This document shows positions 1 to 7,723 of a stretch of DNA of 64,000 nucleotides, piece by piece (within the stretch, counting starts at the first letter, position 1; every line of letters begins with the position of its first letter). The notes beneath the pieces are model-generated. The model was not told the DNA's origin. It did no database searches and worked only from the letters and a program-made list of their open reading frames with translations. The position numbers were made by a program, and so were the translations under genes. The stretch is from Candidatus Woesearchaeota archaeon (GTDB lineage Archaea; Nanobdellota; Nanobdellia; Woesearchaeales; JACJVW01). The stretch is taken from contig JACJVW010000001.1 of NCBI GenBank assembly GCA_020637435.1, forward strand, positions 310,001-374,000, written 5' to 3'.

Positions 1-20
1 TATGACCCTACCGGCCTTTT

Positions 21-578
21 TCATTGTAATGTGTTCCATAGTTTAAGTCGTAGATTCTTTGTGATGGTCTGTTGATTGAGCGACGCAAGATCCATGACAG
101 TCTGTACCGCACTCGTCAAAGAGGTCTCGTCAGTCTGTGGTCTCTTGTAGATATGCACGCGTGTACTACCCCTATCGAGATGATTGAGGAATTCCTGTAC
201 ACCCTCATCATCGTACAGATATACCTCATCCACCTCAAGTGCATTATCGTGCTTTTCCAATGCGGAGTAGAGGCAGAGTGTTCCTTTGTCCTTCATCGTC
301 TTAAGCAGGTCCTTCTTCGAGATGGCCACATCGTAGGAAAGGTACTCCTCCATTCTGTATTGATCAGCGATCATCTCAACCAGACGGTTAGGTGAGACCA
401 GACGGTATTTGGTGCCATCTTTGATGACTACCTGTTTGTCTTTCAGGAAAGTTACGATCTTGTTGATCCGGCCGATCGATATTTCGGTTTCGTCCCTGAT
501 CTCAGACTGTGAGAAGAGTGGATGCTCTAGCATATAGAATAAGATGGGCAATGTTTTGGTGCTCGTAAGGCGGATCAT
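21..578 (-). CDS. winged-helix transcriptional regulator
   Basis: Protein of 185 residues. The first 65 or so read as a winged helix: an N-terminal helix, then a helix-turn-helix around 'SQSEIRDETEISIGRINKIV' (residues 23-42), then a wing ending 'KDGTKYRLVSP'. The remainder (about 75-185) is a mixed alpha/beta domain with 'TLCLYSALEKHDNALEVDEV' and a late 'VQTVMDLASL', which recalls the ligand or AbiEi-type C-terminal domains attached to such HTH modules. The assignment to AbiEi-like is only a resemblance. The gene stands alone behind an AT-rich promoter region and no AbiEii-type nucleotidyltransferase partner is visible, so a toxin-antitoxin role is not supported. The DNA-binding call is firm, the target is unknown. 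Confidence 0.7.
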   Translation of the reverse strand: MIRLTSTKTLPILFYMLEHPLFSQSEIRDETEISIGRINKIVTFLKDKQVVIKDGTKYRLVSPNRLVEMIADQYRMEEYLSYDVAISKKDLLKTMKDKGTLCLYSALEKHDNALEVDEVYLYDDEGVQEFLNHLDRGSTRVHIYKRPQTDETSLTSAVQTVMDLASLNQQTITKNLRLKLWNTLQ

Positions 579-776
579 GCTAGGCGGGATAGTTTAAGGG
601 GTATCTTAACCAGTATTCTGTACGTTTTTCATTCTTCTTTACGATTTTCACTTTTTACTAGGTTTTTCTGTTTATTTTACTAATTATATAACAAATTGAG
701 AATACTATTAGTAAGACCGATTTATATAATTTAGCATTAGTATACAAAAACCTGTAGCGGATCTGAAAGGAAGTAG
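579..776. promoter_or_regulatory. AT-rich promoter region with ATTAGTA/TACTAAT repeats
   Basis: This gap lies upstream of the winged-helix regulator and downstream of the MscS gene (both minus). It is very AT-rich and carries TACTAAT near 677 and ATTAGTA near 707 and 735, i.e. three copies of one heptamer in both orientations around TATATAA-like stretches. They could be operator half-sites for the regulator, but this is inference from position only. Confidence 0.35.
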
Positions 777-1625
777 CTATTTGCGCTTCAAATGTACCGT
801 CCTCTGCGGATACGGTATCACGATGCCCTGTTTGTCGAACTGTTTTTTGATGGATTTTCGAAGGTCACAGACCATGTAAAAAGCTTGGACAGGGTCTCTT
901 GCCCACACCCAGGCGCGCAATTTGACGGCAGAATCAGTAAAATCCACCACTCGTATCATGACACTCTCCACACCTTCTTCTACCTGCTTGGGAGTCCTGA
1001 TATCATGATAGTCGGGATGCTTTAAGATCTCCTTCTCCATGATTCGCATAGCCTTATCCACATCCGAGTCATAACCAATACCTATCTCAAGAAATTTGCA
1101 GACCTTCCTGTCCTCGATATGATAGTTCTCGATAATCTCGTCACTGATGACGCCATTAGGTATGATGAAGCGCTTATTGTTGAAATTCTTAAGCACGGTA
1201 TGGCGAAGAGTGATATCCTCGACAAAACCATACGTCTCACCGAAACGTATAAGATCGCCAACACGAAACGGTTTTGCTATAGCGAGGAAGATGCCGCTGA
1301 TGATATTTGAGAACGCTTTTTGCGCGGCAAGACCAAAGACCACTGCTATAACACCTGCGGATGCGAACAAAGAGACAGAGATAGCCTTAAGCGGCGGGAT
1401 AAATGAGATAGCGATACCTATACCTATAAGGTAGATGACAGGAGTGAACATATGACGAAAGACGACAAATTGAGTATGATCTACATTGATATGATAGGTG
1501 CTGTTCTCAAACGTCCGTGTCAGCAGAAGTCGTACTCCTTTGGCGATAACTACTGTAGCTAGTAGAACACCTATGACGATGAGAGCGTTCGCCTGCGTAT
1601 TGTCTAACAGAAATTCCCCTGCCAC
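777..1625 (-). CDS. MscS-family small-conductance mechanosensitive channel
   Basis: 282 residues with the three transmembrane helices of a minimal MscS channel (about residues 14-32, 55-78 and 85-117). The pore-lining TM3 carries the family signature 'FGLAAQKAFSNIISGIFL', followed by the beta domain ('KPFRVGDLIRFGETYGFVED', 'LRHTVLKNFNNKRFIIPNGV') and the C-terminal alpha/beta vestibule ending near 'QGIVIPYPQRTVH'. Members open under membrane tension and release solutes during hypo-osmotic shock. Length is typical for MscS. A TATA-like TTTATAATA lies about 30 bp upstream of the start. Confidence in the family is high, ion selectivity is unknown. Confidence 0.93.
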   Translation of the reverse strand: MAGEFLLDNTQANALIVIGVLLATVVIAKGVRLLLTRTFENSTYHINVDHTQFVVFRHMFTPVIYLIGIGIAISFIPPLKAISVSLFASAGVIAVVFGLAAQKAFSNIISGIFLAIAKPFRVGDLIRFGETYGFVEDITLRHTVLKNFNNKRFIIPNGVISDEIIENYHIEDRKVCKFLEIGIGYDSDVDKAMRIMEKEILKHPDYHDIRTPKQVEEGVESVMIRVVDFTDSAVKLRAWVWARDPVQAFYMVCDLRKSIKKQFDKQGIVIPYPQRTVHLKRK

Positions 1626-1780
1626 ACTGGTTTGTCAGCTCTATGGGTTTATAATAAAAGTCTACTATTATAAAGTACTAACAAAAACATGCAAGTACTT
1701 AGGTAGTCCAACATATACGTTTGATACCCGCTAAAACACAAGAATAACACTTATTAAACAGATTACTCCACCCAAAAGGC

Positions 1781-2497
1781 ATGGATGGTGTGAAGGCAAG
1801 TATCGAATCGCATAATCGGAAGAATAAGCTACGGTTTGACCCTGAGTCCCACACATACGCTATCAAGAACAACCAGGTGCTTCCATCGGTTACTGAACGC
1901 ATCAGCTCCTATTTCCCCTTCGACCTGAGCAGAGCCTCAAGGATGGTCGCGGAAAAGCAGGGAGTCTATCAAGACGAAGTGCTTGAATACTGGGAGTATC
2001 TGCGCAATGCGGGCACAAGAGTGCATGAACTGGCTGAACGATACTGCAGCAACCAGGACATCTCGCCGCAGGAGCTCGAATACATACGCCATGTAAGAGA
2101 CTTCTTCAAAGAGCACCCGGAGTTTGAGATTATCGATGCGGAAGTCAAGATATTCTCTCAAAAATTCCTTACGGCGGGCACCATTGACCTCATCTATCGT
2201 AATCGCGGGAATGGAAGGCTTCACATCCTTGACTGGAAAACTTCCCAGAAGGAGATAACCAAAAACAGCCATTTCAATACCGGAAAAAGCCCCTTCTCCC
2301 ACATCCCTAACAACAAATTCCACATCTACTCCTTACAGCTCGCAGCATATATGCACATTCTCAAAGAAGAATACGGCATAGAGATCTGGGACAGCATGAT
2401 CGTCCACTTAAAAGACGACCAAACCTACACCAAAATTGAGCCCATGAATCTCCTCTGCGAGGCTGAAGAACTCCTTTCTATTGTTCCACAAGGCTGA
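1781..2497 (+). CDS. PD-(D/E)XK nuclease superfamily protein
   Basis: 238 residues. The catalytic core of the PD-(D/E)XK fold is visible: a histidine in the helix 'GTRVHELAERYC' (H82), a glutamate in 'DAEVKIFS' (E121), the aspartate of 'AGTIDLIYR' (D136), the D-x-K pair in 'HILDWKTSQ' (D151, K153), then the helix 'YSLQLAAYMHILKEE' typical of the RecB/Cas4-like branch. This pattern marks metal-dependent nucleases used in recombination, repair or phage replication. No CRISPR array, cas gene or helicase is nearby and there is no Fe-S cysteine set, so Cas4 is unlikely. The exact substrate cannot be told. Confidence 0.8.
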   Translation: MDGVKASIESHNRKNKLRFDPESHTYAIKNNQVLPSVTERISSYFPFDLSRASRMVAEKQGVYQDEVLEYWEYLRNAGTRVHELAERYCSNQDISPQELEYIRHVRDFFKEHPEFEIIDAEVKIFSQKFLTAGTIDLIYRNRGNGRLHILDWKTSQKEITKNSHFNTGKSPFSHIPNNKFHIYSLQLAAYMHILKEEYGIEIWDSMIVHLKDDQTYTKIEPMNLLCEAEELLSIVPQG

Positions 2498-2523
2498 TAT
2501 ACGATTACAGCTTTTCTGCACTC

Positions 2524-3384
2524 ATGAAAGTCGGTTGGATAGGCACAGGAATCATGGGGAACGCCATGTGCGGTCACCTCTTGGATGAAGAATACGACAT
2601 GCTCGTTTTTAATAGGACAAAAGAGAAGACTGATAATCTTGTCAAGCAGGGCGCAGAATGGAGGGACTCACCCGCTGAGATAGCTAGAGAGGCGGACATC
2701 ATCTTCACGATAGTGGGTTATCCAAAAGATGTCGAAGAAGTTTATCTCGGCGAAAATGGGATCATTGCGAACGCCAGACAGGGAAGCATCATCATAGACA
2801 TGACCACCTCTGACCCCGAACTGGCAGAGCAGATCTATGCAAGAGCCAAGGAGAAAGGTATCCAAGCGCTTGACGCACCCGTCACCGGCGGAGATATTGG
2901 TGCTAAAGAGGCAAAGCTGGTCATTATGGTGGGCGGCGACAAAGATGCGTATGAAAAAGTGCATCCCCTCTTTGGCTGTATGGGACGCACCGTCCAACTC
3001 ATGGGTAAGGCAGGTACAGGTCAGCACACCAAGCTTGCAAACCAGATATCGATAGGAGCGTCCCTCCTTGGTACAGTTGAATCAATCCTGTACGCGAAGC
3101 GTATGGGCATCGACCCGGAACTCATGCTCAAGACTATCAGCGGAGGTTCCGCTGGTTCATGGCAGATGAACAATATGGGTCCAAGAATTATCAAAAGTGA
3201 TTTCGAACCAGGGTTCTTCATCAAGCACTTCATCAAAGATTTGCGCCTCGCGTTAAAAGAGTCAGAAAAAAAACAGCTTGACCTGCCTATCCTCAAAAAG
3301 ACCATAGAGAAGTATGAAGAAGCGATGAAGCAGGACATGGGCGAGCTCGGTACCCAGGCTATTTACAAACTTCTGGACCGATAA
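2524..3384 (+). CDS. NAD(P)-dependent beta-hydroxyacid dehydrogenase (3-hydroxyisobutyrate dehydrogenase family)
   Basis: 286 residues, the usual length for the family. The N-terminal Rossmann motif is 'VGWIGTGIMGNAMCGHL' (residues 3-19). The substrate-binding segment is 'DAPVTGGDIGAKEAKL' near 117-132, and the catalytic lysine lies in 'GTGQHTKLANQ' near residue 170, followed by the all-alpha C-terminal domain. Family members oxidise 3-hydroxyisobutyrate or reduce tartronate semialdehyde, glyoxylate or succinic semialdehyde. Which substrate is used here cannot be read from sequence. The gene follows the nuclease by 26 bp on the same strand and its last 26 bp overlap the convergent gamma-glutamylcyclotransferase-like gene. 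Confidence 0.88.
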   Translation: MKVGWIGTGIMGNAMCGHLLDEEYDMLVFNRTKEKTDNLVKQGAEWRDSPAEIAREADIIFTIVGYPKDVEEVYLGENGIIANARQGSIIIDMTTSDPELAEQIYARAKEKGIQALDAPVTGGDIGAKEAKLVIMVGGDKDAYEKVHPLFGCMGRTVQLMGKAGTGQHTKLANQISIGASLLGTVESILYAKRMGIDPELMLKTISGGSAGSWQMNNMGPRIIKSDFEPGFFIKHFIKDLRLALKESEKKQLDLPILKKTIEKYEEAMKQDMGELGTQAIYKLLDR

Positions 3385-3883
3385 GGATACCTGTAAGCAG
3401 TCGGTCGATACTCGTCGACCGTTCAGGATGGAACCCCTCGGGGAACAACGGTGAAGCTCTGTCATTAAGCACAGGCCCCTCCCACTCTGTACTGCGCAGG
3501 TAATGCAATGCGAATTCTTCACCAAGATCAAGACAGCCTCCAAGCACCACATCAACATACGATTGACAGATAGGACGATCTGCGCTTGGTTGATGAAATT
3601 TATCAACCATATACATCCACACATCAGGAGCGACTTCGATCCGATGATAGTCATGCTCACGCCTATCAAAAAGTCTCAATTGCTCTAAGTGAACTGGGAT
3701 AATGACTCCATTTACTGATGCATCATCATCTGGAATAACACCATGCGCCATACAGCCTCGGTCAGGAGCGTACCATCCCCTACGAAACCCCTGAACAGTA
3801 AAAGGAATAGCTTCATCCACGGCGCTCGTCGCAGCACGACTCTCCTTGTTGATAAGAGTCCCATAACCGAAAAGATATGTCAT
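3359..3883 (-). CDS. gamma-glutamylcyclotransferase-like (AIG2/GGCT fold) protein
   Basis: 174 residues beginning 'MTYLFGYGTLIN', the YGTL signature of the GGCT/AIG2 fold that binds the gamma-glutamyl carboxylate. The segment 'LFDRREHDYHRIEV' supplies the expected acidic catalytic residue after the 'GVIIPV' strand. Related enzymes release 5-oxoproline from gamma-glutamyl peptides or amines. The C-terminal 60 residues are extended relative to minimal family members, so the substrate may differ. It starts 5 bp downstream of the leuS stop on the same strand, so it may be cotranscribed with leuS. Its 3' end overlaps the convergent dehydrogenase by 26 bp. Confidence 0.75.
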   Translation of the reverse strand: MTYLFGYGTLINKESRAATSAVDEAIPFTVQGFRRGWYAPDRGCMAHGVIPDDDASVNGVIIPVHLEQLRLFDRREHDYHRIEVAPDVWMYMVDKFHQPSADRPICQSYVDVVLGGCLDLGEEFALHYLRSTEWEGPVLNDRASPLFPEGFHPERSTSIDRLLTGILIGPEVCK

Positions 3884-3888
3884 CTCTA

Positions 3889-6585
3889 CTACCTGACGAT
3901 GATAGCCGCTTTCCCAGGCATAGCCTGCTTCGCCTTTGGCTCCGTCTCGCTGCCATCTACCTTAATAACAGAAACCTGAGCACCACCAAACTCATCAGAA
4001 AGGTAACCGACAGCTGCCATCAGACAATCATACTCCGTATCCTGATCAAGTAATACCTGTGGAATCTTACTTGGATCCTTACAGAGCCTTGGTACCAGCT
4101 TAGAGATTTCTTTGCCGTACTGCGGAATCATGACCGCTTTCATGACCTCACCTGGATTGAACGTTACCTTCAGTTTCTCACGGACAGCATCAAGGAGATC
4201 ATATTTCCACGGTTCAGAGACAAAGAGTGTCACCTCAGTTGGCTTATCGATTTTCGCAAGCGCCATAACTGAAAGCACGTCCTGTCGGGTCTCCTGCACC
4301 AGATCAAACTTGAACTCAACGATATCATCTATCTTGCTTTCTTCAACAGCAGGCCAATCGGCATGGGCGATATAACCGTCCTGTCCCATCCTCTGCCACA
4401 TCTCCTCAGAAAGGTGAGGCGTGAATGGTGCAAGCACCAAAGCAAGGCTCTTAAGACTCTCCTTGTAGATCCCTTCATGGACTGGCATCTCAGCATACTT
4501 GGAGAGCACATTGGCAAACTCCATGATAGCACCGATAGCAAGACTTGGTTTAATCTCTTCGATAAGCTGCGTCACTTTTTTGATAGTCCTGTGCAGCTTA
4601 CTTTCAACATATGCATCATCATTTGTCTCTTCATTTCTAAATTCAGGAGTATCTTCATACAACCGAGCAACTTTATTGAGGAAACGATACGTGCCATGCA
4701 CACCCTCATCGCTCCACTCAAGCTCCTTCTCAGGAAGGGCCGTAAACAGAATGAATAACCTGACCGTATCCGGTCCGTATTTCTCGATAATCTCTCCGGG
4801 GTCAACTACATTCCCGATGCTCTTGCTCATCTTGGCGCCGTCCTTCAGTACCATACCCTGCGTAAGCAATCGCTTGAATGGCTCAGACACCGTCGTCATA
4901 CCTATGTCACGAAGACATTTCGTAAAGAAACGTGCATACAGCAGATGAAGCACAGCGTGTTCCACCCCTCCGATGTATTGGTCAACAGGCATCCAGTAGT
5001 CGGCTTTCTTCTTATCGAACATCTGTTCAGACTTGTTCCGTGTTGTATAACCAAAAAAGTACCAGCTCGAATCGATGAACGTGTCCATCGTATCCGTCTC
5101 ACGCTTAGCCTTTTTACCGCACTTTGGACATTCAGTCTCACAGAACGTCACGCTGGTCTCCATAGGATTGCCGCTACCTGAGAATTCGACATCTGTCGGC
5201 AACAGTACAGGAAGGTCGCTTTCAGGCACAGGCACAAAACCGCAGCCATCACACTTGACCATAGGAATCGGCGTACCCCAATACCTTTGCCTTGAGATCA
5301 ACCAATCCCGAAGTTTGTAATTGACAGTTCGTTTTCCCCGGGACTCCGACTCTAGATATTCGCTAATCGCTTCGATAGCCTCGCGGTTCTTCATGCCATC
5401 AAACCTACCAGAATGCACAAGCACACCATCATCGATGAAGGCCTTGCTGCTCTTCTTCATATCTTCAACAGTAAGTTCCTGACCCTCAGGTTGAATAACC
5501 ACTTTCATAGGCAGATCATATTTCTTTGCAAAATCAAAGTCCCGCTGGTCGTGTGTAGGCACTGCCATGACTGCACCGGTTCCATACGACATCAATGCGT
5601 AATCAGCAACATACAAAGGACATTTCTCTCCGTTTACCGGATTGATAAAATACTTCCCGACAAACAGTCCGTTCTTCTCCTTGCCTTCTGCAGTTCTTTC
5701 GATAACGCTCCTGTTTTTTTGTTCACGTATAAAATCAAGAACCAAAGATTCTTGTGATGTACCCTTACTCCATTCCCTCACCTTAGGATGTTCAGCGGCA
5801 AGCACCAGATACGTCACTCCAAAGAGCGTATCAGGTCGCGTAGTAAATGTAGTGATAGTGTCAATAACTTCTCCAGCTTCATCAACCACATCAAAAACCA
5901 CTTCAGTACCATAGCTCTTGCCTATCCAGTTCTTCTGCATAGTCCTAACCTTCTCCGGCCAGTCTTCCAGCGTATCAATATCAGCAAGCAGCTCATCAGC
6001 GTATTCTGTTATCTTAAAGAACCATTGTTCAAGGTCTTTCTGCTCAACAAGCGTATCGCCGTGTCGCCAGCATTTCCCATCTTCCACCTGCTCATTCGCA
6101 AGCACTGAATGACAATCAGGACACCAGTTTACAGGACTTTTCTTGCGGTAAGCCAGTCCTTTCTTGTACAACTGCAAAAAGAACCACTGGTTCCATTTAT
6201 AGACCTCAGGATTGATACTCGTCACCAATCTGCTCCAGTCATATGAAAGGCCCATGCTCTTCTGCTGTTCCATCATCGTAGCAGAGCTTTTCTCCGTCCA
6301 CTCCCGGGGATGGATCTTATGCTTGATAGCAGCATTCTCAGCCGGAAGACCAAATGAATCATAGCCCATCGGATACAGCACATTAAAGCCCTTCATCCGC
6401 TTGAACCGTGACACAGAATCGCCGATAGAATAATTTCGAACATGCCCTATATGGAGTTTTCCGCTTGGATACGGATACATCTCCAGACAATAGTACTTTG
6501 GTTTATCGTAATCTTCAACGCTTCGGAAGACCTCGTCTTCTTCCCACTTCTTCTGCCACTTATCTGCAATAGCCTTAAAATCCAT
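3889..6585 (-). CDS. leuS: leucyl-tRNA synthetase, bacterial type
   Basis: Charges tRNA-Leu. I place the start at the ATG giving 'MDFKAIADKWQKKWEED', because the upstream in-frame GTG/TTG codons sit too close to the TATA box at 6611-6620. The class I HIGH motif is 'LHIGHVRN' near residue 44, the zinc-like insert contains 'NWCPDCHSVLANEQV', the CP1 editing domain has 'TTFTTRPDTLFG', and KMSKS is 'GAKMSKSIGNV'. The order (zinc insert, then 'MQKNWIGKSYG', then editing domain) and the N-terminal wording follow the bacterial enzyme, not the archaeal/eukaryal one. I infer horizontal acquisition from bacteria, as seen in several DPANN lineages. Length (898 residues) is normal. Confidence 0.95.
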   Translation of the reverse strand: MDFKAIADKWQKKWEEDEVFRSVEDYDKPKYYCLEMYPYPSGKLHIGHVRNYSIGDSVSRFKRMKGFNVLYPMGYDSFGLPAENAAIKHKIHPREWTEKSSATMMEQQKSMGLSYDWSRLVTSINPEVYKWNQWFFLQLYKKGLAYRKKSPVNWCPDCHSVLANEQVEDGKCWRHGDTLVEQKDLEQWFFKITEYADELLADIDTLEDWPEKVRTMQKNWIGKSYGTEVVFDVVDEAGEVIDTITTFTTRPDTLFGVTYLVLAAEHPKVREWSKGTSQESLVLDFIREQKNRSVIERTAEGKEKNGLFVGKYFINPVNGEKCPLYVADYALMSYGTGAVMAVPTHDQRDFDFAKKYDLPMKVVIQPEGQELTVEDMKKSSKAFIDDGVLVHSGRFDGMKNREAIEAISEYLESESRGKRTVNYKLRDWLISRQRYWGTPIPMVKCDGCGFVPVPESDLPVLLPTDVEFSGSGNPMETSVTFCETECPKCGKKAKRETDTMDTFIDSSWYFFGYTTRNKSEQMFDKKKADYWMPVDQYIGGVEHAVLHLLYARFFTKCLRDIGMTTVSEPFKRLLTQGMVLKDGAKMSKSIGNVVDPGEIIEKYGPDTVRLFILFTALPEKELEWSDEGVHGTYRFLNKVARLYEDTPEFRNEETNDDAYVESKLHRTIKKVTQLIEEIKPSLAIGAIMEFANVLSKYAEMPVHEGIYKESLKSLALVLAPFTPHLSEEMWQRMGQDGYIAHADWPAVEESKIDDIVEFKFDLVQETRQDVLSVMALAKIDKPTEVTLFVSEPWKYDLLDAVREKLKVTFNPGEVMKAVMIPQYGKEISKLVPRLCKDPSKIPQVLLDQDTEYDCLMAAVGYLSDEFGGAQVSVIKVDGSETEPKAKQAMPGKAAIIVR

Positions 6586-6610
6586 GATACTCAACACAAA
6601 ACAGCTAGTG

Positions 6611-6620
6611 CTTTATATAT
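6611..6620 (-). promoter_or_regulatory. TATA box of leuS
   Basis: Read on the minus strand the sequence is ATATATAAAG, an archaeal TATA element centred about 30 bp upstream of the leuS ATG at 6585. Transcription would start close to the codon, so the message would be nearly leaderless. leuS could also be read from the tRNA-Ile promoter further upstream. Confidence 0.55.
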
Positions 6621-6632
6621 TTAATCGGGACA

Positions 6633-6849
6633 GAAGAAATGGTGGACCCGCGCAAGATGTAAACCAGCTGACAGCTGGCAAGACTATCCCTTTCGCTAGC
6701 GCTCAAGCGGATACAAAAAACCTAGAGAAGAAATGGTGGACCCGCGGAGATATAAACCAGCTGACGTCTCAGCTGGCAAGACTATCCCTTTCGCTAGCGC
6801 TCAAGCGGATACAAAAAACCTAGAGAAGAAATGGTGGACCCGCGGAGAT
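6633..6849. repeat. tandem 94/98-bp repeats built on the 3' end of tRNA-Ile
   Basis: The string 'gaagaaatggtggacccgcg' occurs at 6633, 6727 and 6825, giving periods of 94 and 98 bp. The third copy is the genuine 3' end of tRNA-Ile. In the second copy identity to the tRNA continues through 'gagat' and then diverges. The first two units share a further 70 bp or so: an inverted repeat (CCAGCTGA/TCAGCTGG in unit 2), a CGCTAGCG palindrome and 'cggatacaaaaaacctaga'. This looks like tandem duplication of the tRNA 3' end plus trailer, or decayed tRNA copies. With only two and a bit units and no spacer diversity it is not a CRISPR array. Confidence 0.8.
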
Positions 6850-6937
6850 TTGAACTCCGGACCACCCGATCTCCATATTCTGTGCGCATGCACAAGAAAT
6901 ATCAGTCGGGCACTCCACCAGACTAAGCTACGGGTCC
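6832..6937 (-). tRNA. tRNA-Ile(GAT) with an intron after position 37
   Basis: The minus strand gives a full cloverleaf. Acceptor GGACCCG pairs with CGGGTCC, with the CCA encoded. The D arm is 'GCTTAGTCTGGTGGAGTGC', the anticodon stem CCCGA/TCGGG, and the T arm CGGAG-TTCAAAT-CTCCG. The anticodon loop begins C-T-GAT-A and is interrupted by about 29 nt with its own helix (TGTGC/GCACA, extended by TTC/GAA), the usual layout of archaeal bulge-helix-bulge introns at 37/38. No long variable arm is present, so TGA (Ser) is excluded as the anticodon. A TATA-like TTTAAAAA lies near 6965-6973. Confidence 0.9.
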
Positions 6938-7010
6938 AGCGTGGTTCTTACAAATCCTAGGCCGTTTTTAAAGGTTTTGGTGACCCTGGTCAAAGAAATA
7001 GTTCTATCTT

Positions 7011-7051
7011 GTTCCGACTTTTTCCGGTGAAAATCTATATCCTGTTCCATC
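7011..7051 (+). promoter_or_regulatory. duplicated 41-bp promoter segment, copy 1
   Basis: This 41-bp segment is identical to 8361-8401 except for one base (gttccGActt versus gttccGGctt). It contains 'ccggtgaaaatctatatcc', which reads as a purine-rich BRE followed by a TATA-like element. The ATG of the downstream secreted protein lies about 36 bp beyond, as it does for copy 2. In copy 2 the first 20 bases are also the end of the membrane-bound regulator's coding sequence, so copy 1 probably arose by duplication of that gene end together with its downstream promoter. Confidence 0.65.
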
Positions 7052-7074
7052 CACCCCCCAAGTAGGTGATACAG

Positions 7075-7281
7075 ATGAAAAAACTACTAGCATTAGCAGG
7101 AGTTGCATTCGTCGTCCTCCTGCTCCTAACCGCATGGGTAAGTGCAGGAAACGGACTCCAGGTGGGAGCAACACAGGAAAGGGACCGAGGCACAGAACCG
7201 TTGGGCGATAGGACACAAGATGATGGCTGCAACCCAGAACCAACTGACAATGTCGTCCACAAACTTCGTGACTGCATATAA
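7075..7281 (+). CDS. small secreted protein related to the protein at 8547
   Basis: 68 residues from the ATG preceded by 'aggtgatacag', a good Shine-Dalgarno sequence. Residues 1-24 are a Sec signal peptide ('MKKLLALAGVAFVVLL' then 'TAWVSAG'). The mature part begins 'NGLQVGATQERDRGTE', which matches the start of the mature 8547 protein ('NQVGAEQDRVQGE'). It then runs only about 35 further residues with two cysteines. It therefore looks like a short or truncated paralogue of the larger coiled-coil exoprotein, driven by a duplicated promoter. Function unknown. Confidence 0.65.
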   Translation: MKKLLALAGVAFVVLLLLTAWVSAGNGLQVGATQERDRGTEPLGDRTQDDGCNPEPTDNVVHKLRDCI

Positions 7282-7285
7282 TTTT

Positions 7286-7307
7286 GGAGGCCGCAATAGC
7301 GGTCTCC
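7286..7307 (+). terminator. hairpin after the small secreted protein gene
   Basis: Five bases past the stop codon, GGAGGCCGC (7286-7294) can pair with GCGGTCTCC (7299-7307) across an AATA loop, nine pairs including one G-U. No strong T run follows, so this may protect the 3' end or help termination. Confidence 0.45.
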
Positions 7308-7346
7308 CTTATCAATACAAGAATATCCAAAAAAATTACTGTGCAT

Positions 7347-7601
7347 CTACCTTCTAAAATACCGTTTAAAAGGTAACACTTCGTGGGGACCGTTGTCAGA
7401 TCCTTGGCCACAGAACAGGCCGCACATATATTGGTAACCAACAAAAGGATTTACCATCCAAACCATGGGATTGTACAAATCCATGAGGCTGATACCATCC
7501 TTTCTTTCGTCTGCTGTGTGGAAACGGGGGTCTTTAAACAGATCCACCACATTCATTGAAGCCCCGATGCGGACCTCAAGACTGGTTGGTCTGTCATTCA
7601 T
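7347..7601 (-). CDS. hypothetical small protein
   Basis: I choose the ATG at 7601 ('MNDRPTSLEV', 84 residues) over the upstream GTG, because the intervening codons contain TTTATAAAG at about 7641-7649, which is a TATA box properly spaced for a start near 7610. The protein has no signal peptide. It contains 'SMNVVDLFKDPRFH' and a Met/Pro/aromatic-rich stretch 'YNPMVWMVNPFVGYQYMCGL' and ends basic ('FKRYFRR'). I do not recognise a family. It is convergent with the small secreted protein gene at 7075. The only evidence for coding is the promoter spacing and a protein-like composition. Confidence 0.45.
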   Translation of the reverse strand: MNDRPTSLEVRIGASMNVVDLFKDPRFHTADERKDGISLMDLYNPMVWMVNPFVGYQYMCGLFCGQGSDNGPHEVLPFKRYFRR

Positions 7602-7723
7602 AAGTGGTACGAATACGTTAAAGAATAAAAACCTTCCCTTTATAAATCCGATTTTCACGAAAATTAGCCCTTTTTTAAAGAGATTTATAAGGATTTATTA
7701 ATACCGGATGACTCGTTCTACTT

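Noticed and set aside
21..578. AbiE-type toxin-antitoxin system
   Set aside because: The HTH protein resembles AbiEi only weakly and no nucleotidyltransferase toxin gene adjoins it on either side.
1781..2497. Cas4-type nuclease
   Set aside because: The D-DxK core is present but the Fe-S cysteines of Cas4 are missing and no CRISPR components are in the window.
6633..6849. Possible CRISPR array
   Set aside because: Only two full units plus the tRNA end, the whole unit is repeated rather than separated by unique spacers, and no cas genes are near.
6584..6960. Short open frames across the tRNA-Ile repeats
   Set aside because: They repeat only because the DNA repeats and they run through the tRNA gene. 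There is no ribosome-binding site.
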